Origin: Cylindrospermopsis curvispora GIHE-G1
Lineage (GTDB): Bacteria > Cyanobacteriota > Cyanobacteriia > Cyanobacteriales > Nostocaceae
DNA: 64,000 nt
Reading direction: 5' to 3'
Assembly: GCF_014489415.1 (NCBI RefSeq)
Contig: NZ_CP060822.1
Location: 2,341,501 to 2,405,500, forward strand
Below, one piece after another: positions 38,323 to 45,562 of this stretch. Position 1 is the stretch's first letter. The number at the start of each line of letters is the position of its first letter. The notes beneath the pieces were generated by a model, which saw nothing but the letters and a program-made list of their open reading frames with translations, made no database searches and was not told the DNA's origin. The translations under genes and the position numbers were made by a program.

Positions 38323-39532
38323 CCATAGTAGCATCCATGACCCATTTGCTGCGCTAAGATTTAGAGACTACCGATTATTTACCATAGGAAGGATTCTGTT
38401 ATTTACAGGTAACCAAATGCAAACAGTAGCCCTAGGTTGGGAACTGTATGAACGTACCAACTCCCCTCTAGCCCTAGGTATAGTAGGACTGGCACAAGTA
38501 TTACCAGTTATATTATTAACCTTAATAGCTGGACACGTAGCGGACAAATATAATCGTCAACGCACCACTGTAGTAGCTAGCCTCCTTTTAGCTCTTTGTT
38601 CATTGGGATTAGGCATAATCTCTTATACACAGGCACCAGTATTTTTGATTTATATTTGCCTAGTCCTTACTGGTATAGCCAGAGCCTTCCTCAAACCTGC
38701 CAGCGATGCCATGATGTGGCAATTAATACCTCCACAAGTATTTACTAATGCTGCCACCTGGGTAAGTGGTAGCTTTCAACTAGCATCAGTAATTGGACCA
38801 GCTCTAGGTGGATTTGTTATTGCCATTTTTAATAGTGCCACCCAGGTGTATATACTCACATCAATTGCATCCCTATCATTTCTAATAGCTGTAGTAGCTA
38901 TGAACCCACCAGAAGGAAATCTCAGTAAAGAGCCAATATCCCTGAGATCCTTAGCAGCGGGGGCAGAATTCATTTGGAAGAATCAAATTATATTAGCTGC
39001 TATTACACTAGATCTATTTGCTGTTTTATTTGGTGGTGCAGTAGCACTATTGCCAATATATGCCAAAGACATTTTAAAAGTAGGTCCAGTAGAACTCGGA
39101 TATTTACAAGCAGCACCGGCCATAGGAGCATTAATTATGGGCGCGGTGCTGATACAACTTCCACCCATTACTAAAACCTGGTCTACCCTACTATGGTCGG
39201 TTTTTGGTTTTGGGGTCACAACCATTATTTTTGGCCTATCCAAATGGATGTGGTTATCCCTGCTCATGTTAGCTCTTGGTGGAGGATTAGATACTATTAG
39301 CGTAGTCATTCGCCACACCTTAGTACAACTAAAAACCCCGGAAGAATTAAGAGGTCGTGTGGCAGCCATTAATACAGTATTTATAACTGCATCAAATGAA
39401 CTAGGAGCTTTTGAATCTGGACTAGTAGCTGCTCTAGTAGGACCCATACTTTGCGTAGTTGGTGGAGGAATAGGTACAATTTTAGTAGTTTTAGCAACTA
39501 TGGTAATTTGGCCCGAACTAAACAAAACATAA
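38291..39532 (+). CDS. MFS exporter (DHA3/EntS-like), first of two
   Basis: The 413-aa protein has about twelve hydrophobic segments, the cytoplasmic loop GHVADKYNRQRT (MFS signature A between helices 2 and 3) and the start FRDYRLFTIGRILLFTGNQM typical of the DHA3 drug/siderophore exporters. The start overlaps the MarR gene by 32 bases. Together with the next gene and DrrAB it forms an export locus for toxic or secreted compounds. Confidence 0.9.
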   Translation: MSLKKPNLTTDHSSIHDPFAALRFRDYRLFTIGRILLFTGNQMQTVALGWELYERTNSPLALGIVGLAQVLPVILLTLIAGHVADKYNRQRTTVVASLLLALCSLGLGIISYTQAPVFLIYICLVLTGIARAFLKPASDAMMWQLIPPQVFTNAATWVSGSFQLASVIGPALGGFVIAIFNSATQVYILTSIASLSFLIAVVAMNPPEGNLSKEPISLRSLAAGAEFIWKNQIILAAITLDLFAVLFGGAVALLPIYAKDILKVGPVELGYLQAAPAIGALIMGAVLIQLPPITKTWSTLLWSVFGFGVTTIIFGLSKWMWLSLLMLALGGGLDTISVVIRHTLVQLKTPEELRGRVAAINTVFITASNELGAFESGLVAALVGPILCVVGGGIGTILVVLATMVIWPELNKT

Positions 39533-39546
39533 GAGAGAGGATAATC

Positions 39547-40833
39547 ATGACCCTTTGGCTAAAAACAAAGATATACCAGCATTTACCAGCATTTAAATCC
39601 CGAAACTTTCGACTTTTCTTTACAGGACAAACCATGTCCTTGTCAGGAACATTCATGACCCAGGTGACAATTTCTTGGGTAATCTATGACTTGACCAAAT
39701 CCTCTTGGTTACTTGGGTTAACAGGATTTTTACAATTTTTGCCCACCGTACTCCTCACCCCATTTTCAGGAGTATTATGCGATCGCTGGAATCAGAAAAA
39801 GCTGCTCATACTGGTACAGATTTTAGGCCTAATGGTTTCCACCACCTTGACCACACTGACATTTTTAGGATTGATAAAAGTTTGGTTGCTAATAACAGTA
39901 GCCATTTTAGGAGGAATGTTAAAAGGTTTAGACATGCCTGTTCGTTATGCAATAGTGATTAATACCGTGGACGAACGTAACCACTTAGGAAATGCGATCG
40001 CCCTTTATTCTGCCATGTTGAGCAGTTCCCTATTAATTGGACCAGCTGTGGGTGGGATATTGCTGGCCAGCGTAGGGGCCAAATATTGTTTTTTATACGA
40101 CAGTATAAGTTATATCATTGCCCTGATAACATTAGGTGCGATGAAACTGCGACCAAAGATAGTAGTAAAGGGGGGAAAGACCGCAAACACCTGGAAAAAA
40201 TTACAAGAAGGATGGGAATACGTTTTTAAAAATCTAGCAATTCGGTCAATTCTAATATTATTAACCTTTCATGGTTTAGTAGGTATTTCCTACATGGCAA
40301 TCCTCCCCGTATTTGCGGGATATATTCTTCAGGGTGATGGGGGTACAATGGGAATGTTGAGTGCAGCGAGTTCCATAGGTTCCCTCATGGCTTGTGTCTA
40401 TTTAAGTTTGCGCCGTGAGGTATTAGGATTAGAGAAATTAATGGCCAGTTGTCCAATCGCTATTGGGTTTGGACTAATAGCCTTTGGTTTATCCAAAACG
40501 ACCTGGCTATCATTATTAGTTTTAACAGTTATTGGTGGTAGTGGTATGTTGCAGGTTTCCTGTGGCAATACAATTATTCAAACACTAGTAGAAGATGATA
40601 AACGGGGTAGGGTAATGAGTTTATACTCCTTAGCCATAATTGGCACTTTACCCCTAGGTAACTTGATTGTTGGCAGTTTAGCACAAAACATAGGTGCCCC
40701 AAACACAGTTATTGGATGTGGCATTTTTTGTTTGTTAGAATCAATCTGGTTCAATCAACAATTACCTCTGCTTAGAGGTAAAATAAGAGAAACTTTAATT
40801 TTGTCTACTTCCACCTTAGAAACTGGAGCTTAG
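39547..40833 (+). CDS. MFS exporter (DHA3/EntS-like), second of two
   Basis: The 428-aa protein has twelve predicted membrane segments, starts with FKSRNFRLFFTGQTMSLSGTFMT near residue 18 and has loop signature GVLCDRWNQKKLL. The frame is open from 39451 but ATG 39547 follows AGAGAGG and lies 15 bases after the first MFS gene, so it is chosen. It is related to its neighbour by architecture rather than close sequence. Its last codons (STLETGA) and the 13 bases after the stop are exactly repeated at 43111-43145. Confidence 0.9.
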   Translation: MTLWLKTKIYQHLPAFKSRNFRLFFTGQTMSLSGTFMTQVTISWVIYDLTKSSWLLGLTGFLQFLPTVLLTPFSGVLCDRWNQKKLLILVQILGLMVSTTLTTLTFLGLIKVWLLITVAILGGMLKGLDMPVRYAIVINTVDERNHLGNAIALYSAMLSSSLLIGPAVGGILLASVGAKYCFLYDSISYIIALITLGAMKLRPKIVVKGGKTANTWKKLQEGWEYVFKNLAIRSILILLTFHGLVGISYMAILPVFAGYILQGDGGTMGMLSAASSIGSLMACVYLSLRREVLGLEKLMASCPIAIGFGLIAFGLSKTTWLSLLVLTVIGGSGMLQVSCGNTIIQTLVEDDKRGRVMSLYSLAIIGTLPLGNLIVGSLAQNIGAPNTVIGCGIFCLLESIWFNQQLPLLRGKIRETLILSTSTLETGA

Positions 40834-40845
40834 CAATCTTGTAGG
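40811..40845 (+). repeat. 35-bp direct repeat, left copy (3' end of MFS gene)
   Basis: The 35 bases cover the last seven codons and stop of the MFS gene plus 13 bases, ending in GCAATCTTGTAGG. The identical sequence recurs at 43111-43145, exactly 2,300 bases later, on the far side of the ATPase/nuclease gene pair. This is the pattern left when DNA enters at a gene's 3' end. Confidence 0.9.
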
Positions 40846-40929
40846 GTCTCTCCTTTTTGCTAGATGCTAGGCTAGATGTGAGGTGTTTGAGTGAATTTGC
40901 AGTACATGTACTTACCCATTTAATTAATT

Positions 40930-42375
40930 ATGAAAGTGGCAATTTCTAACTTAGGCAATATTCAAAAAGCAGAAATCGAATTAAGTCCGTTCACAGTATT
41001 TATTGGTAGAAGTGGTACTGGTAAAAGTTGGACTGCTTATACAATAGCTTCTATAGTGAGTAACTATGGTTTTAAGTCTTATCTACAAATATATGAGGAC
41101 AAAATTAAACGGGAACAGTATAATTTAGAATATGATGTTTTGGAAGAAAGTATTCAGGAGTTTTTAGAATCGGGCAGTTGTCAGATAAATCTGGTCAACT
41201 TTGCACAGAAGTTTGCAGAAAAGTATGTTAATGATCTTGCTAAAATGTCCCCTAATTGGTTATCAAAATTTCTGGGAACATCCAGGCTAAATTTTAATAA
41301 TCTGGAAGTTAAATTTTCTATTAATGAATTAAAACAAGACTTAGTAACCAGAATCAGGCAAATTTCATTTCAGCAAGAGATGAACTATGGGAACCAAGGG
41401 TTGCAAGTTTTTAAGCAACAGGATGAAGAAGAGATATATTTTTATCAGGTTTACGAGGGTAATAGAGATAGTTTAAAAGATAGCTTAAAACTTCCTCCAT
41501 TACTAATCAGAGACTTATTTTTAAAAACTATACTGGGAATAATCCATGAATGTTTCTATGCTGATGTTCATATCTTTCCCACTGAAAGAACAGCATATAT
41601 AGGATTTCCTTTTTCTGTGAATTTAAGCAAGCTGATGGAGCTAGAAATGGAGAAGACAATTTCACCAGAGGAACAAAAACCTATCATGGAAAACCTCATG
41701 AAATTCAAAAGATCAAAAAGATCGAGAAGTGGTATTATTGACAGTCTAACATCTGTCATAGCAAGTGCTGTAATAAAAACAGATCAAGAGAGAGATGAAG
41801 AAGCAGAAAAAGACCCACAGATAAAAAAATATATCGACTTGGCGAATTTTTTACAAGAAAATATTCTGTCTGGCCATGTTAAGTTTAATTCATCACCATT
41901 GGTAAATGAAATTATTTTTGAGCCAATCCCAGACGTGAAATTAGAAATGCACATTACCTCATCTATGATTAAAGAATTGACACCTCTGTACTTGTGCTTA
42001 CGTTACTTGGCAAAACCTAATGAATTATTAGTGATTGATGAACCGGAAATGAATTTACATCCTGCAGCACAGGTGGAAATTACCGAGTTTTTGGCTATGC
42101 TGGTGAATGCAGGAATTAAAGTCCTAATTACCACTCACAGTCCCTATATAGTCAATCATATCTCTAATTTAATTAAAGCTGCCAACTATGAGAACAAAGA
42201 TACCATAAAAGAAAAATTTTATTTGGAAAGAACCGATGCTTTTATTGCACAGAAAAATGTTTCAATATATTTATTTGAAGATGGAACAGCCAAAAACATA
42301 TTGCATGAAAATGGGCAAATAGACTGGGATACTTTTGCCGATGTTTCTGACGATGTCGGTCATATTTTGTTCTAG
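40930..42375 (+). CDS. AAA/ABC-type ATPase (AAA_15/21-like), candidate defence ATPase
   Basis: The 481-aa protein has Walker A VFIGRSGTGKSWTAY (~residues 24-38) at the end of an OLD/SMC-like beta-strand start (ISNLGNIQKAEIELSPF). A long, lysine-rich middle part of ~300 residues follows, then a C-terminal head with signature-like ELTPLYLCLRYL, Walker B LLVIDEPEMNLHPAAQ and the switch VLITTHSPYIVNHISNL (~395-415). No fused TOPRIM or nuclease domain is seen, unlike OLD nucleases. The next gene encodes a small nuclease-like protein 48 bases downstream. Two-gene ATPase/effector pairs of this kind (Septu, PARIS, AbiL) are anti-phage systems; this partner differs from those I know. Codon use is more AT-rich than the preceding efflux genes. 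Confidence 0.85.
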   Translation: MKVAISNLGNIQKAEIELSPFTVFIGRSGTGKSWTAYTIASIVSNYGFKSYLQIYEDKIKREQYNLEYDVLEESIQEFLESGSCQINLVNFAQKFAEKYVNDLAKMSPNWLSKFLGTSRLNFNNLEVKFSINELKQDLVTRIRQISFQQEMNYGNQGLQVFKQQDEEEIYFYQVYEGNRDSLKDSLKLPPLLIRDLFLKTILGIIHECFYADVHIFPTERTAYIGFPFSVNLSKLMELEMEKTISPEEQKPIMENLMKFKRSKRSRSGIIDSLTSVIASAVIKTDQERDEEAEKDPQIKKYIDLANFLQENILSGHVKFNSSPLVNEIIFEPIPDVKLEMHITSSMIKELTPLYLCLRYLAKPNELLVIDEPEMNLHPAAQVEITEFLAMLVNAGIKVLITTHSPYIVNHISNLIKAANYENKDTIKEKFYLERTDAFIAQKNVSIYLFEDGTAKNILHENGQIDWDTFADVSDDVGHILF

Positions 42376-42423
42376 TTATATTTTAGTAAAAGCGTTATTT
42401 TATTAGAAAGGTGTAATTTCCAG

Positions 42424-42966
42424 ATGCTTTTTGACTATTTACTATTATCAGGTTGTTTACTGCCAAATAGATATAGCTATTCAGAAAATGGAGTTAAGAT
42501 AGAATTGCAACGCCAGAGTGGCGAGTTAATTTTGTTATTTCATATAGATGATCAATCAAATAGAGATTGTAAATTCAGAAGAGTTTTGGAATTGGATAAT
42601 CAGGGTATGAAAATGTGTGATTTGATAGTATTTTACGCTAAGGATTCAACAAGAAATATATGTTTTATAGAATTAAAAGGTAGAGATATTGAAACCGCAA
42701 TACAGCAGATAAATAATACATACAAGTACTTTCATGCCAAGCTAAATCAATCCAATGCATGTAATCTAGTACCAGAGGTTAATACCAAAGCTTGTATTGT
42801 ATCCAGAGCTTGTGTGCCAATAAAACCCCTAGATTCCTATACATCATATAAAGAATTGAAATATAACTTTGGAAAGGAAAACATTTCTATTAGTAAGTCT
42901 TCAAGTTTAGATAGGTTTTTACGAGGTTTAAATTATGAACCTAAAGGTAAAAAAAATAGGAAATAA
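42424..42966 (+). CDS. Putative PD-(D/E)xK nuclease partner of the ATPase
   Basis: This 180-aa protein is not from a family I recognise. The central segment KMCDLIVFYAKDSTR followed by ICFIELKGRDIETAIQQI (~residues 62-95) has the acidic residue, spacer and E-x-K of PD-(D/E)xK nucleases, with the helix after the motif. The C-terminal tail (EPKGKKNRK) is basic. RBS AAAGG precedes the ATG. It follows the ATPase gene directly and lies in the same 2.3-kb cassette. Nuclease activity and target (DNA or RNA) are inferred from the motif only; it might instead be a structural or sensor subunit. Confidence 0.65.
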   Translation: MLFDYLLLSGCLLPNRYSYSENGVKIELQRQSGELILLFHIDDQSNRDCKFRRVLELDNQGMKMCDLIVFYAKDSTRNICFIELKGRDIETAIQQINNTYKYFHAKLNQSNACNLVPEVNTKACIVSRACVPIKPLDSYTSYKELKYNFGKENISISKSSSLDRFLRGLNYEPKGKKNRK

Positions 42967-43080
42967 TCAAAGCCTATTTAAACAAAATATGTAAAATATA
43001 GCGATATGCGATTGAATGAGATACAAGCTGACGTGGTAAGCAGACGAGTTAACTAGAAAATTGGAATCTGGTCCCAAATA

Positions 43081-43113
43081 CATCTCTTAGCAATAGAATA
43101 TACTTTAAAACCA
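43081..43113 (+). pseudogene. 33-base fragment nearly identical to part of ssuE
   Basis: This stretch matches bases 25958-25990 of ssuE at 31 of 33 positions and, in that frame, would encode HLLAIEYTLKP. It is not part of any longer open frame here. It abuts the right direct repeat, overlapping by three bases, so it marks a recombination junction. Confidence 0.7.
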
Positions 43114-43145
43114 CCTTAGAAACTGGAGCTTAGCAATCTTGTAGG
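43111..43145 (+). repeat. 35-bp direct repeat, right copy
   Basis: This is a perfect copy of 40811-40845. Here it has no MFS gene in front of it, only the ssuE-like fragment, so it is the duplicated side. It bounds the 2.3-kb ATPase/nuclease cassette. Confidence 0.9.
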
Positions 43146-43302
43146 TTGGGTTGAGGGACGAAACCCAACAAACTCCAATGTGGACTACAAGCAATTCGCC
43201 AATGTCGCAGATTGGATTGAGGACCAACCATCTGGGATGATTATATGATTATAGGTATGGACTTCTCTTAGGTTTTGGAACCACACTTGGGTAATTAGAA
43301 CT

Positions 43303-43890
43303 CTAAATCTCATAGTACCAAATATCTTCTTGATGGACAATAATTCGATTAAGAGATTTTCTCTCAATGACTTTTTCCTGTTCTAATTGTCCTAGTAAGC
43401 GGGTGACAGTAACCCGACTAGAACTGATCAACCCAGCCAAATCTTCATGAGTTAACCGCATATCAATTAAACGTCCTTGTTCTACCTGAGAACCGAATTT
43501 TCTCGACAACCACACTAGTAATTGAATTAACATTGTTTCGACCTTTTTATTACCGCGAATTACCATTAATTCCTCTGCTTGCTCAATGTGCTTAAGCCAA
43601 TCAGTTTTTGATTGATTCCAGTCCTGGGCAAATACCAAGCTTGCTTCTACGTTAGTTAAACATTGTGCTTGATAAGGTTTTATTCTTGTCAGGGACTGAC
43701 CGACTATATCCCCCGCACCCCATAACCCCAGTGCTATCATTGTTCCATCTTCCAAATATGTATTAGTCATAACAAAACCGCTATTTATTTGCCAAAGATG
43801 ACTATTATCTAATGGTAAAAGCGATCGCCGAGTAAAGTACCTTTGATGATCGTTAGCAGATAATTGACTTAAATCTGTAGATGATGGCAT
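43303..43890 (-). CDS. Crp/Fnr-family transcriptional regulator
   Basis: The 195-aa protein has an N-terminal cupin-like sensor part (YFTRRSLLPLDNSHLWQI, GLWGAGDIVGQSL) and a C-terminal winged helix with the recognition helix in DLAGLISSSRVTVTRLLGQLEQEKVI (split, ~residues 150-175). No Fnr-type cysteine set is present. It is somewhat shorter than the usual ~220-230 residues because the sensor start is compact. Divergent from the Rrf2 gene at 44076, with which it shares a 185-base promoter region. The ligand is not readable; the family in cyanobacteria includes nitrogen and sulfur regulators. Confidence 0.88.
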   Translation of the reverse strand: MPSSTDLSQLSANDHQRYFTRRSLLPLDNSHLWQINSGFVMTNTYLEDGTMIALGLWGAGDIVGQSLTRIKPYQAQCLTNVEASLVFAQDWNQSKTDWLKHIEQAEELMVIRGNKKVETMLIQLLVWLSRKFGSQVEQGRLIDMRLTHEDLAGLISSSRVTVTRLLGQLEQEKVIERKSLNRIIVHQEDIWYYEI

Positions 43891-44075
43891 TATTACTTAT
43901 ATTACAATTAGTCGATTGAGTAATCGTAGTATATATTAAATTAGGATCCAAAAGATAGATTTTTAAGTTTTTCGCTCTGGGTAGACAAAAATACGAAAAA
44001 CCGATAGAGTTATGATATTTCAGTGTCATAAATGAGAAAGCAACTAGTTTCGCATAAAAACCCATAAACAAATCA

Positions 44076-44558
44076 ATGAACAATAGTATTTTAAACACCG
44101 ACGGAAATAGTCAAAGTTACGGACTTTTAGAACTGTCTGCCAAAGTGGAGTACGCACTGTTAGCACTGTTAGAGCTAGCTATTAATCACGGGAAGAAAGT
44201 TACTCTAACGATCAACGACATTGCTGCCAAACAACCGATACCAGAGCGTTACTTAGAGCAGATTCTCACCCAATTACGACGTGCGGGAGTAGTGCAAAGC
44301 CAGCGGGGGTCAAAAGGGGGTTTTTTGTTGGTGCGTGAACCTTGGGAGATAAGCTTGCTAGAGATAGTTTCTTTAATAGAAGGGGAAAGGAATGAAAAGA
44401 GAAATGCCAACGTTTTGACCATAGAGAAAACCCTAGTGTGGGAAATTTGGGAGCGGGCCAACACAGCTTCAGTAGAAGTGCTAGGTCGCTACACCTTGCA
44501 GGACTTGTGTCAAGAAAGGGAAATAAGATCACAAGAAAATCCTATGTACTATATTTAG
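44076..44558 (+). CDS. Rrf2-family transcriptional regulator without IscR cysteines
   Basis: The 160-aa winged-helix regulator has the family start LSAKVEYALLALLELAINHG (residues ~19-38), IPERYLEQILTQLRRAGVVQ and SQRGSKGGFLL. The segment where IscR has its three cluster cysteines (~95-110) has none; only one Cys occurs near the C-terminus. It thus resembles CymR-type Rrf2 proteins that control sulfur and cysteine genes through protein partners, which would suit the nearby sulfur island (inference). A related gene begins at 63803. Confidence 0.9.
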   Translation: MNNSILNTDGNSQSYGLLELSAKVEYALLALLELAINHGKKVTLTINDIAAKQPIPERYLEQILTQLRRAGVVQSQRGSKGGFLLVREPWEISLLEIVSLIEGERNEKRNANVLTIEKTLVWEIWERANTASVEVLGRYTLQDLCQEREIRSQENPMYYI

Positions 44559-45562
44559 ACTATACAAAACAAGTATAATAATATATACCATAGATAAGAA
44601 TAAACGTATCAATTGTTTATAAGGGCTGCAATATGATAAGGTACGCGGGTATATTGATATCCTCAATTGGAATTAACTGCGGATCGCATCACAGTGTAAT
44701 CTAGGTTGGATTTTCTCAACCCAAGGTGAGTTTAACCATGAGTTAGGGGTAATTCTTCCCGTGGGTTTGTTGGGTTTCGTATTAAACTCAACCTTGTATA
44801 TTCAGAGAAGTGGTAGGCCATCCCAAAGTGGGTCTGGACACCAGTCAGAGTAAGGGACTAAAAGCGATCGCATCTTACAGGTTACTATTGTAACATTTGT
44901 CCTAGTACAGTGTTTTTTTGCAGATGGGCGATTGCGAAGCACTCCTCATAGGCGATCGCTCTTACACAGTCTGTTTTCTAGACTTTACCATTTTGCTAAT
45001 GTTTTAAGTTGCTATATTTATATATAGATTTTGTGGTATACTGGTGTGCTAGTAATCCACTATAAACTTTATACTTGATGCCTATTGGGTATTTTGAATC
45101 TCATGCGATCGCCAGTAGTAGTGTTAATAAAAACAGTGGTTCGGATAGTTTTTTCATCTCATCTAGAACCTGGCTGGATTTGTTCTCTAAAATCTCTAAT
45201 AAACGACTGACATTAGAAAATTTAAATGTTACATTATATTGTTGGTTCTACAATATTGACTATTATTCTATAAATCCTCTATAATAGGGGGATTCCAGGA
45301 TTTATTTTAAATTTTATTAACCAAGTATATTTAAAAAGTAAAGTAATACAAATGACACTAAAACTAGTAATTAACGAAGGAACTGCGAAGGTCAAGAAAA
45401 AACGCTGGAATGCCTATTATTTCGTCGGGAACCTCGCAGCCTTGTGGGGTAAGGGTTTCAGCCATTATTTTGAGGGTAGTGGAGGTGAAAAAGAGAGAAA
45501 TTTTGCTGACCTTCGCAAAGTGGGTCTAGACACCAGTCAGGGCAAGGGCTTAAAATGGAGGG
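44559..45562 (+). promoter_or_regulatory. Gene-poor region ending in the CRISPR leader
   Basis: No convincing gene is present in this 1-kb, AT-rich, HIP1-rich stretch. The last ~200 bases are taken as the leader, because the degenerate repeat is at the other end of the array. Here TGCGAAGGTCA (45384-45394) and TGACCTTCGCA (45507-45517) form a perfect 11-bp inverted repeat around 112 bases. The 39 bases before the first repeat (45516-45554) have a diverged copy at 44824-44862, as if an older leader once lay there. Palindromic GGTTGGATT/CAACCC pieces near 44700-44800 belong to dispersed repeats. Confidence 0.6.
44927..44961. repeat. HIP1-derived dispersed palindrome
   Basis: GGCGATTGCGAAGCACTCCT followed by a GGCGATCGC block. 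It is the same family as 47305-47340, 48148-48187 and 58361-58383. Found only between genes. Confidence 0.65.

Larger units (their letters stand above)
42967..43302. other. Intergenic mosaic downstream of the cassette
   Basis: No intact gene is seen in these 336 bases. They contain the ssuE-like fragment (43081-43113), the right direct repeat (43111-43145) and a MITE-related GGTTGGGTT...AACCCAAC hairpin (43145-43170). The mixture of copied fragments points to repeated recombination at this spot. Confidence 0.6.

Noticed and set aside
38983-39525. 180-codon frame on the minus strand
   Set aside because: Antisense to the first MFS exporter; low-complexity Thr/Pro/Ser-rich composition typical of shadow frames.
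40846-43110. An integrase or transposase that might explain the 35-bp direct repeats
   Set aside because: None is present between or next to the repeats; the cassette was moved in trans or by homologous recombination.
43173-43187. 13-base match to the 3' end of ssuD beside the ssuE-like fragment
   Set aside because: Too short to distinguish from chance in a 64-kb window, although its closeness to the ssuE fragment is noted.
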